A stretch of DNA of 64,000 nucleotides from Argentina anserina. Taxonomy: Eukaryota > Streptophyta > Magnoliopsida > Rosales > Rosaceae. This document shows positions 1 to 11,100 of the stretch, piece by piece. The position numbers were made by a program, and so were the translations under genes. A model generated the notes under the pieces. It did no database searches and was not told where the DNA came from. It saw only the letters and a list, made by a program, of their open reading frames with translations. The stretch lies in NCBI RefSeq assembly GCF_933775445.1, contig NC_065872.1, positions 9,920,001 through 9,984,000 of the forward strand. Direction: 5' to 3'. Each line of letters starts with the position of its first letter. Position 1 is the first letter of the stretch.

Positions 1-451
1 TATCTATCGCTTAAAGTGTTTTGGGCGACGGACGTTGTCCAATGTCGTCAGATGTCGTCGCTCATTGCAAACTCTTGTTTTGAGTTGTTATGCAATCTTG
101 TTTCCTAAGATCTAAGTTTGGCTAAGTATAGCATGTATGATCTAAGGATGTGTGGCTAGATTAATGATTAATCATTGGCCAAAGAGTACATTTGAGAAGC
201 ATGTAATAAACGTTGTATACGTTGTTTTTTGTACTCCATGATTATGACACTAATCAGGAGGAGTTGTTTCGTAGACTTCAGGGGGAGTCTACCTCTCATG
301 ATGCTATCAAATGTAGACGGTGCGTTGTGCTCTTTTTCCCTTCGATCAAGCTTTTGTTTTTACCCAAGAGGTTTTTATTTTGCTTGACAAGATTTTTACC
401 GAGGCAACGATGTGTGCACCATGCAACCTAGGCATGCAACACAAGGGGGAG
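1..451 (+). mobile_element. 3' internal end of a Ty1/Copia retrotransposon
   Basis: Non-coding 3' part of a Copia element whose body lies left of the window. A polypurine tract (about 443-451, acaaggggga) stands directly before a TG-starting LTR. The stretch at about 215-435 contains the recurring Copia 3' UTR pattern of a pyrimidine-rich segment followed by two gttttt-containing lines and gaggcaacg. The same pattern, and the shared phrase ttgcaaactcttgttttgag near 64, reappear in reverse complement at 52300-52690, so the two elements are related. No coding capacity is retained. The short ORF at 213-431 is incidental. Confidence 0.7.
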
Positions 452-635
452 TGTTGCGGGAGAATTACTATTATACCCTTATGTGTGTCTTAGCCTAATA
501 GGTTTCCTGTTAGGAGATAGATTAGCATCTCCGTAATAGATTAGGACTCCGAATCTTACGGGATTGTGATTTTGTAATGCCTATATATAGGCTCCCATAT
601 CATTCAATAATACACAATTATTTCATCCTAAAACA
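452..635 (+). repeat. 3' LTR of the Copia element at the left edge
   Basis: Starts tgttgcgggagaattac immediately after the polypurine tract and ends at cctaaaaca, giving TG...CA termini and a length of about 184 bp. A TATA-like tatatatagg lies near 580. The 5' partner is outside the window, so no target-site duplication can be checked. It resembles the 196 bp LTRs at 52104 and 60819 in layout and in the phrase gtaatgcctatat, but it is a different family. Confidence 0.65.
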
Positions 636-1702
636 ATGTCGACTTAATAATTATTATCTTTTGTTATTCCCAAAAAAATGTTTCTCTTCCTCCTAACTAT
701 ATTAGGGTTTAGTTGGCAGCGTAATCTTCCGAAAATATTCCCAAAATCGACCTGTGACGGTGAAACCACGAGCCTGGTGACTATATCTAGTCCTTCTTAT
801 GTCTTTGTTGTGTTTAAAGGTGTTGATGGTGCCTTCTTCATGCCTTGGGGCTGTTTGGCCTCGCTATCCTTTTGTGGGTGGTGGCGACCGCTAGTGAAGG
901 GTGGCGGTGCAATTCGATTTGACTAGATCCCTTTTCTGGTTTTTATGATGCTACATGGGAGGTTGGTGGCGGCGAAGATGTTTGGCCGGGTTTGGGCTCG
1001 GACAAGCTTTAGCTTTTCCTTAGGGGCAGCCGCGTGTTTGATGACCGTGGTGGTGTTATTCTCGATCCAAGCTTTGGGTTGGTGAAACCTCATTTTCTTA
1101 GACGAGGGGATCTTGTGTGGTGTCCTAATTCGGCATTTTGGCGACCTGGTCTGATCTGGGGCTCAAGGTCGATTGGGTTTTTTGATTCTTTTTTGGTTTG
1201 GATGGTGACGATGGTATTTGATCATAATCCGTGGGTGTACAATGAGACTCTTTTGTGGTTTGTCAGTGGTGATGATGATGGTGGTAGCTTCAGGACTACC
1301 ATAGTTAACAAGCCCATTCGGCAGGTGTTGGTTAGAGATGGTCAAACTCGGCTTCCGACGACTGAAACTAGGGTTTGGTCTTGGTGGGCTTCCTTCCTTT
1401 CTGGGCCTATGATTGTAAGCTGGTTTTGGGCCGGTTTTACTAAGGGTTGTTGGGCACTTTGAAAATGGGCTTCTTTTCGAGTTGCAAGGATTTACTGGGC
1501 CGACAAGATGTTTTGGCTATTCTGGATACTATTCCTTCCTCCTTCCTTTTCTAAGGGAGGTGGAATTTTTCGGTTTTTCTTTTAAGGAATCGATCACGGT
1601 ACTTAGGGGATATGGTTGCAACATTTATTCTTGCATGACTTCGAACCTAAAAATAAAATGTCAACTTCATTAATTTAATAAATAACTAATATGTATATAT
1701 AT
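636..1702 (+). other. non-coding, transposon-like GC-richer stretch
   Basis: Richer in G and T than its surroundings, with long degenerate readings but no recognisable protein. The 142-codon reading at 1034-1462 matches nothing I know. Its texture (aactagggtttggtc, gggcctatgattg) resembles non-coding parts of plant LINEs, including the LINE at 32776-33700. It may be another LINE remnant, but I cannot show its ends. Confidence 0.3.
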
Positions 1703-2803
1703 AGATATATATCTATCCAAGCACAATCGTAGAGAGAGCTTGAGCCGCTGCACGTGAGAGTGCAATGTCCAGTCCGACGATCCACCTTCTTGGCAGCGCC
1801 GTCGATGATAGAAAATGGTCCTAGTGGCCATAGATGACAGGTTCGGTCGAAGGTAGTCTTATGGGGAGACGGAGTTGTTCCTATTGTCTGGTGGTTATGT
1901 CGGGGTGAGGCTACGATGGGCGGCCGGGAAGGGGCACAACCCATGCTCATTTGGCAGGTGAATCTGGTGCTTTTCAATGCTAGAACGAAGCTGGTGTTGC
2001 TAGATCAGAAGTCGCTTGATGGTGATGGAATTCTGGTGGCATCGTTTGGTTCTTCTCAGATCAAATCGAACCGGTTGGTTCCGATAGTGTCTGAGTGCTC
2101 CCGATATGCTTCAAGGAAGGGCATAGATGGCTACCGGCGAGATGGGTGCGGGGGAATGTGGCGTGATTGTGGCTATCAGGGGTAAGATGGTTCAGGCAGG
2201 ATGACATCGGTTTCTCTACCAGCTGTTTCTTAGATTTGGACTTGGTAATAATTGGGCTTGGATTTTGACTATGGCCCAAATTTATATTTATTATTGCTTT
2301 TTAGTTTTTGTTTTATGTGGCTTTATGCCATCAATAATGCTATGTCACTTTTTGGTATAGGGTAAAGGGATTTGGGTCGGAATATGCACCTTGTGTGCCT
2401 TAGTTGTCCTAGGTAGGTGTCGCATTCTTTGCTTAGTCAAATGGTTGCAATCTCCTATCGGCAAGATGAAACTAAGTGTCGTGAGATTTATTTTCCTACA
2501 ACAACATAGTAGGAACGCTGGTTTATTAGACATTAGGATATGTGCTCGTGTTGCATATCTAGTAATCTTTCCATTATGTCACCGCTGTGACAAAACTAAT
2601 AAAGTAGCCATTAGAGTAGTACTCATTGCTAGTTGATGCTTTGTTGAGTATTTGTTTGTAAGGATCTCTGATATCATTTCAGATCTTTTTAATTAGGGAT
2701 TTAGCCTTCACGTCCCCCTTATATTCGACGGTTTTATCAATAAAGGTTTGAGGGTAGCCGCATCGGCCCTTTATTTCACAAAAAAAAAAAGATATATATC
2801 CAT
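1703..2803 (+). mobile_element. 5'-truncated LINE-like insertion with poly(A) end
   Basis: The 3' end carries atcaataaagg, a signal-like stretch, and an A tract of about 12 at 2779-2790. The bases after it (agatatatatc, 2790-2800) repeat at 1703-1713, just before the sequence turns GC-rich. This is the pattern expected for a target-primed insertion with a target-site duplication. The duplication is AT-rich and short, so chance is possible. No reverse transcriptase is readable. Confidence 0.4.
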
Positions 2804-4922
2804 ATAATTATTACGTCCCAAAGTTGTAATACTTACCGAACCATGTTAGAACTAATCTCAATCATTTAATTTTTACAAATTAGTGATAACTAACCGTCTT
2901 TATATAACTAATTAACATATCCGAAGACCGATGTTCTCAAGGTGTAAAATGTTACCATTTATACTTGATTAAAAAAACCTTGTTAAATGTATTCATATAT
3001 ATATATATATAAGTACTGCATTATTGGGTTTAACTCTAATTTTCTCTATATATAATTGAAAGGCAATTATATGCCCGAATTTAGTTTCTGAAGATGAATC
3101 TACATTAAGAATAAGAACAACAGTAAAATGGACATCGATAAAGATAAATACTACCATCTGACTTGACTAGGTATGAATGGCCGAATGGGTAAGAAGTCAA
3201 TGGTGTGCTTCCACAAAATGTGTGTTGAATTTTACAAAGTTTTGACGTCTTTTTTTTTTTTTTAAACCTGTTATCTTGTCGCATACATATTTTAATGGCC
3301 TCACAGGCTCACACTCTCACCGATTCCATAGAGTTTTTTTGATAGATAAAAAATGATCTTCAAGTTTCTACGAAAAATATTGTAAATAGGTTGTGTGAAC
3401 TTTGAAGGAAGTATACCACTATCTATTCTAGCTAGAGAAGGAAATGGTCTTCTTCCTAATTGATAGGCCAGTTAGTATGGTTTTTGAAATTAACTTCTCT
3501 TCTAATTGTGTGGGTAGTAGTTTGAAAGATTTTCCCAAGACTGCAATATTCAGGGCCCCTTACAGCTCAAAAGCCACTTTCTTCTCCAGGCATTTTCTAA
3601 CTCATATCCTTTGTATTACGTTGACACTAGTGGGAAAACGCAACTGTTCTTCATGTAAGCCAATTACCTATCATATAATTTATTGTAAGCTTATTAGTAA
3701 TTCTGCAAATCACGGTCAAGTATTATAAACCTTTTTACAGAAGACAACGGAAGGATTGCCACGATATGTCTTAAACCCTAATTAGTATATTGTTTTAATA
3801 TATATCATTTTCCATCAATTAAGCCATCGATACTGATCAATTTGGCATACCTTATATGTGGAACCATATGCAGTTACCCAATATTGCATAGGCGTAACAT
3901 GGCGCTACATACGTAGGCATGCCGGCAGGGAAGGCTTGAAGACATCTTATTTGACAGACTAGCTTCAAGAAATTATAGAACATAAATGAGATTGACGTAT
4001 CTATTATTGCTTTGAAATTTTTGTCGGGAAGAGTTCTCTCAAGTAGAATTTGCTTCCTTCGAAAGTGATTGGAAGTTTCCCTCACCTGAGAATTGCAGTA
4101 AGAACAAGACTACTTGCACAAGGTTCTAACCTATTTTGAGTATCTACCCTTGTTTACTTTGCTTCTAGATATATTCTTCCTTGTGTTGTTGTACCTTGTT
4201 TAGTCAACTGAAATTTCATTGCAGTCCAGGTCCAGACCAGACGCCATGCATATGCCCGATTTCAAAGACTTTGATTTGTTTATATCTGATGAATCCATAT
4301 ATCCTAAAATTTGGTTAAGATGAAGACGACAAGCGTCTTCGGAAAAACCTGATAATGATGTTGAGACTTGAGACTTGAGATCTATATATGAACATCTAGA
4401 AACAGAGTTGTATGAATATGATCAATCATCTAGATTGAACTCACATTCTGATTAATTAACCCAGAAAATGGAAGGCACGCGCGCATTTATATTTTTTCAA
4501 CAAGCTAGCAAAGTTTAGAAATTAAACACACATACACACGCTTTTCAATTTCTTCACCCTTTCAAAATAATGCTTGGGGTTCGATCTCTTATATAGTTTG
4601 ATACGATAAATTTTAAAGCGAAAATGATCGTTAAATTTCTAGCGAAGTTCATCTCTTATATGTAGCATCTACAATTACATCATAAGTTTATTTCAGATCA
4701 TTCTTCCTCGACCAGTAAGTCAAAATGAAAATATAGCCAATCTGAAGCTAACTTACAATGCTCGATCGGTTCATAAAGCTTGAGAGGGCTCTTCTTTAAA
4801 GCTAACTTAAAATAAATCTTTCTTTTAGAAAAGGAATTCCGCTTGAGCAACTATATATTACATCACTGACTAAGTCTGAGTGAGACAGCCGTCGACATTT
4901 ATATATATATATATATATATAT
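2804..4922. other. AT-rich intergenic DNA, nothing recognised
   Basis: Low-complexity AT-rich sequence with short TA runs (about 2998-3010 and 4900-4922). Readings at 3444-3728 (+) and 3852-4085 (-) match no family I know and show no codon pattern I would trust. Confidence 0.5.
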
Positions 4923-5326
4923 AGCTTTTCAGGTAAGGAGGTCTTTATCTTAGCTTAAAGTACGGATTTTTATTTTTGACCAACTTTTCGATCGATTTTT
5001 CACATCTCCACCGTCCAATATCTAGGCTATAACGTATAGATCATCTCCACAAAATTTCACCCGATTCCATCACCTTTAAGGTACTCATAAATTCGATTTT
5101 CTACTCAAAATATGAACGGTTCAGGTTTGGCAAATTCAATACGTCCATTGGTTTTGATTAGTTTGATACCTTAAAGATCATGAAATCGGCTGAAATTTTG
5201 TGGAGATGATCTATACATTATAAAATAGATATTGGACGGTGGAGATGTGAAAAAGTGATCGAAACGTTGATAAAAATGAAAATCCGTACCTTAGCTTAAG
5301 ATACGGACCTCCGCACCTGAAAAGCT
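4923..5326. mobile_element. foldback MITE with about 165 bp inverted arms
   Basis: The left arm (4923 to about 5095) begins agcttttcaggtaaggaggt and the right arm (about 5165-5326) is its reverse complement, ending acctgaaaagct. Shared inner phrases include cacatctccaccgtccaata and agatcatctccacaaaattt. The two arms are separated by about 70 bp, so the whole unit can fold into one long hairpin. Both flanks are TA runs, consistent with insertion into TA-rich DNA. No coding capacity. A more diverged relative lies at 51784-61044. Confidence 0.8.
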
Positions 5327-5449
5327 TCGTGTATATATATATATATGTCAATGTGACCAAAGGTGCTGGAAGGCATAGCCAAAATACACTGCAACATAAT
5401 CTTTCTAATCAAGAAGAAAAGCAATTGAATCTTCTCCTCTATATGATAC

Positions 5450-5558
5450 CTCAATTTTCTCTCTAGCCATTCGCTTATTTGCTTTCCATTAAACAAAAGT
5501 AAGTCAGCAACGCGTTTCTCTTTGTTCATGATGTTTTTTTCAAGTTCAGAAAGCTCCA
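5450..5558 (-). other. orphan exon-like open stretch
   Basis: On the minus strand an acceptor-like caatccag is followed by an open frame reading ELSELEKNIMNKEKRVADLL and on to about 36 codons, ending at a donor-like attgag/gtatca. Charged, helix-like content and plausible splice borders suggest a real or former exon. I do not recognise the family. It lies 3' of the KXD1-like gene on the same strand, so it could be a lost downstream exon of that region or a separate relic. Confidence 0.25.
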
Positions 5559-6335
5559 CTGGATTGAAAAACAAGGAAATGACTAAAAGGAGGATGCAGA
5601 GGGCCTTTGAAACACAGATAAGACAAGGATAGAGATATAAAATTGGAGCAGAAATTCATATTATAACGTATGCTTTTCAAGATTAGTGTTAATGGCGCCG
5701 CTTTCATATTAGATTTGCCTGGATTTTCTGGTGATTATGTTTCGGGGAGCACAATCTTCCAGTGCATGAAAACTAAGTTTTGAGCTGTTGCCCAAAAAGA
5801 ATGCAACTCAGAGTCCTGCAGAAACGACAAAGTAAAAAGCCGATGCAGTGATGCAAACATATCTCGTCGAGCAGAAAATAATTTCTGTTATGCATGCTTG
5901 TGCTGTAAAGTTATAATTATCTCAATCTCATGCTTATGAAATCGATTGTTTTCACTCCTTATGTTCTCATGGACAAGATTAACGAGCATGTCGTGAGAGT
6001 TAGATTATAATGTTGTGTTTATGCGAAAGATTTACATACATGCTGTGAGAGCCAGATTTAAGTCGTGCATGCATAAGTTTCCGATCGAGGTGCCAATGTG
6101 TCATGTCTCATGAATCTTCTATGTAGTCCACCAGGTGTAGAGTTTGTGAAACTAGCTAGTGATGAGAGAGGTAAAAGATTGGACATAAGTTAGCAGTCTA
6201 GCAAGTCCGGTCCGTCATATTTAGAAGTCTTGTGCGAAATATCAAATGTAGCCCCTCATGTGCTCCTGAAAAAAGAGAAACAATACACCAAAACTAGAAG
6301 CATAGTATCACAAATAGACATCTATATAAGCAGAC
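5559..6335. other. intergenic or intronic, one possible exon remnant
   Basis: Mostly AT-rich without features. On the minus strand a gtttctgcag acceptor near 5819 is followed by a short open stretch (DSELHSFWATAQNLVF) that ends in a stop near 5740. It resembles no family known to me. The expected C-terminal exon of the neighbouring KXD1-like gene was searched for here and not found. Confidence 0.3.
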
Positions 6336-7413
6336 CTTAACTTCTGGAATATGTATCAAGATCAAACTTTATAGACCGTAAAAGGCGTGTGTTTCTAGCA
6401 AAATCTCCAGAAACTTCAGCAAAACAGTTCTGAGAAACTTCATGAAAGTGTGACAGGACTGCATTGTCATCTTGCAACCTCCCTAATCTGCAATTAAAGG
6501 GGGCGAACGAAATGCTGTGAAATTAAATTAAATTATCCAAAATGCAAGAAAACTTAGCAACCAACAAGAGATCGACCATAAATCATGTAATGTAGCAAGC
6601 ACAACAAACTTCAGTATAAGCTGACATCATAACCCCCACATGCCGCATTTTGAAAATTATATTCTTCTAGTAAAAAATGCATCAAGGTAATCTTCTCACA
6701 TGATTATCAATATGAAGAAGATATCATGGATGACAATACTTCCATCTAAGCTTCCTACCATGCAGTTTGGTTGTACATACACCTATTAGGTAGCTAAACT
6801 TTTAAACTGCGCTTTGCAAACTTTTAACAGATATCCTCAATCGCAGATGCTAAAATCCATATTTTGCATTGGTTAAATGCTGAATCAAAGAACCAGATTA
6901 TAATCATAACAAAGCAAGCAAACTATGGTATCCAGTTCCTATCCTTTTATATTCTGCAAACATGCTCAAACAACTTAGAATGTTGTATTCTCAATCCCTT
7001 TGCTCAATGTTTAATTCCAATCTCTACTTTCTCTCCTATATAACACACTGCTTTACAATCAATTTAAAAAAACCAATCCAAATTCTTTCTTCATATCACA
7101 AATTCACAGTCAAAAACAGTACTTGAAAACAAAACATCAATCAAGTCTCTTCCTTTTTCTGCAGGAATTTACAAACACCCAGTTGGGTAATATATCAACA
7201 GAGAATCATAGTATTAAATAAGAGGATTAAAATACCAATATTATCAGAAAATAAAATAAATAAAGATCAAAACTTTAAGCTCAATGAGAGAAGAGAAGAA
7301 AAATACATGAGGTGTTGAAGTTGTTTGAGGGAATCCAAATCCTGGGCATCAACTAAGGTTTTGAATTCATTGGAAACCTCCACTGATGCTTCCCTAATCG
7401 CTTCTTTCTCAGT
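6336..7413 (-). pseudogene. KxDL-motif protein (KXD1/BORCS4-like), partial and frameshifted
   Basis: Two exons of a gene for a small coiled-coil protein of the KXD1 family, whose animal members belong to lysosome-positioning BORC/BLOC-1-type complexes. Exon 7307-7413 reads EKEAIREASVEVSNEFKTLV and on to KQLQHL. Exon 6336-6487 continues ILGRLQDDNAVLSHFHE, then FAEVSGDFARNTRLLRSIK, the typical plant core. At the KxDL motif the expected D-L-D-Y-I-F reading is lost because one T appears to be missing in gatcttgatacata, which puts a stop codon a few codons later. No in-frame ATG precedes the first exon, and the C-terminal exon was not seen. I infer a pseudogene, or an error in one base plus unrecognised small exons. 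Confidence 0.6.
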
Positions 7414-8195
7414 CTGATGCAGAGAAAGTCATTAACTTGAATGAGGAATTGAGGGTAGATTATGAGTTTATGACTTAAAAAAAAGGGTAAGAGGTTTCAA
7501 ACCAAGGATAAGGAGATTATGACCCTATACCACTACACACTTGGCACAGCCGACGGGCCAGGCATGCAGTCTAGTGTTCTTAGCAAAGTTTATTTAAGAA
7601 ATTGGTGAAAACTAAGTAGAAATTGTTGTTTCGAAGACATACCAATAAGGCAATAACTAATATGGTGAATGAGGTACGAGTAGAAGACTGATTCATGCCT
7701 TCAGGGATGTAGTAAATTCAACTAGGATGGAAATACCTCTAATCTACTGAAAACCGTAGTATTAGATGAAAATGGAAGATGTAAATAAATAGATGTAAAA
7801 TCAAGCATCAATGCATACACAAGGAGTGTCGGATGTTCTTGACTCAAACTTTCTATAGATGATTTTGATGCTTGTAGACTCAACAAACTTCTTTTAAATT
7901 ATTTTTGATCGACTCACTTTATACAACCACCCAACAATAATCTAACGCTTTATTTATTTTTGCGCGAGAAGCCCACCCTTTACTGCTCTTGGCTGTATGC
8001 ATTTATCTGGAATCTAAACCTATGAAAAATAACGAGGAACTTTAGATGTACCTGATTAACTTTAACGAAAAGTTGCACCAATTCAATAACTATCTACAAC
8101 CACAAAATACGAATACAAAGTAGGTAAACAACTTGCAACTACCATGAAGTTAAATGGATAGTCGTTTGCAACTCGTTCAAACTAGAAGTATCATT
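7414..8195. other. intergenic, nothing recognised
   Basis: AT-rich spacer between the KXD1-like remnant and the 3' end of the aminotransferase gene. It must contain the 3' UTR and poly(A) region of the latter, but no specific signal stands out. Confidence 0.4.
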
Positions 8196-11100
8196 TCAGT
8201 ACGCTTTCGCTGGGTTTAGCTCGACAGTCCAATCCATCTTGTCCTCTATAAGACCCATCTGTAATCTGGTAAGCACAGAATAGAGCTTCTCTGACACAGC
8301 ACCAAAGCCACTCTCACCATACGACACCCTGAGTATAAGACCAAGAAAAAGAGGCAAATAAGATGAGTAATGCTGGCTTTTCACTTCAGTATGCTTTTGC
8401 TTGCTTTAGCTCCACACTCCACTACATTTAATCCTTCACTAATAATTTTGTTTCCCAGATGAGTAAAATTTTGATTCACTACTAGACATAAAATTTTACC
8501 TTTTATCCAGATAAGTAATGCTGCCCACAGGTGACACAACCACAGCTGTTCCTGTGCAAAAGACTTCATCAGCTTCAAGTAATTCATTTACATCCACAGC
8601 GCGCTCCTCAACCTGCATATCATTGAATTGGCATTCAATAAACCTTGTTTCTCAAACACAAATTTAGGTGCTTGCAGAAAAAGTGGTCATGTACGTTGCA
8701 TAAAAAGGACTAATGCAACAACGTTTCAGGAAATCAAATGACTACAAAAAAAATATTAAGTAAATACAACCCTCCCATCCTACTACCCAAAAATTTAAGA
8801 CAAGTACCTGGAATCCTTGGCTACGAGCAACATCAATAATACTCTTTCGAGTAATGCCAGGTAAGATTGTTCCTTTTACTGCTGGGGTAGAGATAACATT
8901 ACCCTGTGAACACATAAGCACGGACATAAATTATTACATGATCACCTTAAATGATGGCACAGTGCAATAAAACACGCTAAAGTGCCCAAGACATACCTAG
9001 GTAGAATATTGGTGTAAAATACATGAAATCTTTTAACAGGAATGTATCAGATATCAGCTCATAAAAGACGGCAGCCCACAAGTCAGAGAAAATCATATAA
9101 TCAAATAATGACTTTGAAAACACTAGGCGGCATATTAATTGAAGTAAGAGTGTGGTTTCCAGACTGCTGTTCAAATATTGGAGTGCAAAGACACTTCAAT
9201 TTAAAGGGACATGTCAATGAAGGTAACTATTTTGAAGTGGAATTCAGTGATCAAGGTTACGTGATTTGGTAAGCAAGTAAAAATTAATAAATGTTCTTCC
9301 AGCAGCACCTAGGACTTTATGTTAGTAGCCTAACATTGACCAGTTACTCACTAACAGATGTAGGAAAAAGGGTGTTGTAGGTCATGTAACACTGCTAGTG
9401 GTAAGGAGCTTAAAACAACTGTTTGTGTACACTGCATTGTACAACAAGGCATGATTGAGTGGATGATTTATAAAGCATGTCATTCTATGACCCCAAGATT
9501 ACAGCACCATGAGTGGATTTTCAGAGATTATCTCGACAATCCAGAGAATACGTAATGACAATATGGAGAAAAAATTGAGAATGTGATCATACAATTTTGT
9601 TGACAAGTAGTAATTATCAAGATTTCCACCCCACCCCACCCCAACACCAATGAGTTGGTGTATTGAACAACAACAATAACAGTAATTATCAGACACACTA
9701 AAATGCAATCACATTACCTTCACAACAAATATGTTGCATGAGGAAACTTCCTCTAGATATTTTTTGTGAACACAGTCAAGGTATAGAACATCAGAGTAGC
9801 CTTTTGCTTTCGCAGCAGATTGTGCCTTTAGAACCTACAAATTGATTCAACCGAAAATGATCAACTTATCAGCAGCATTATACAATAAACAGAGTTTAAT
9901 GAAGTTTTTATTTGCTCACAGAAAGATGAATTCATGTAAGAAAATAACACAGAAAACTAGCTGGAATGAGTTATATCAATTTATACTAAATAAATAACTA
10001 ATTACACGAAGCCCACCAATGGAGAGAGCCACCTATTTGATGAGACAACACCAGATCATGTTTAAGGTTATATCTAATAGAACAAAATAAAAGAATTCTG
10101 CCTTCTAGTGGTTGGTACAGATAACAACCAGATGTAGCAGGAATATTAAAGAAACAGAATTAAAGTTCCACAACCTAAAATCAAGAAATTCTACATATGC
10201 CCTTTATTAAAAAAAATAAAAATGAAATTCTACCCAGACCATGATACTGGGTAGCAGACAAACAATTTGCAATAACGAATCTGGCAAAAGATTAAGTCAA
10301 AGAAAGGACAAAAGCAATAGCTTACCGCGGCATAATTCCCTATAGTTTTAACACCTCCAGTACCACCAGGAATTGCACGATGCAATTCATGCTCAACAAT
10401 CAAGTTTATAGGTGCAACACCCTCCTGCAATCAGATGTACAGATATAAGACACTTAATGATCAGGGGAAGGAATGACACCTACACAATCTATATAATTCA
10501 GAAATAAAATAGGACAAGAATAGGGTACACCAAATCGAAGAGACCATTATTTGATAAACACATGGGAGTTGATAAGAACATTTAAAATAAAAATGACATA
10601 AAACCCCGTTTAAAACATCTGATGTGGTGCAACACATTCAGGCACCAAAATATATAATAAAATTTCCATTTTGTATTCATAAGTATGACTCATTAACAAA
10701 GATCCTAACATTGACAAAGAACAAAATTTCATCGCACAGTTAAAATGAGCAATATCAATTGAAATTGAACTGATTGATCCAGCATGACTCCAATATAAAA
10801 TGGAGTGAATTGCCACAAAAAATCATATACGTTAAGTTAATTCCGAAGTTGAAATCTAGTAACAACTTATGTTAGAAAACCATAGAAACGGATTGAGAAA
10901 GCATAAAAATTAGGGTTTGGGGTTTAGCCTGTGATAAGAAAATGAAGGAACAATCACAAGAGAATTCCCAAACAAAGGACAGTGACATTGATCTGAAAAA
11001 GAAACTCAAACTAAGGAATTCTGTAGCAAATTAGCAATATGCAAATGTGATAACAAACCTTAAAATAGTTTCCAACTGGTGAAACATAGATCAGAAATGT

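Noticed and set aside
1034..1462. 142-codon plus-strand ORF
   Set aside because: Composition is Trp- and Gly-rich from T/G-rich DNA, no motif, no splice context. Probably open by chance in a transposon-like region.
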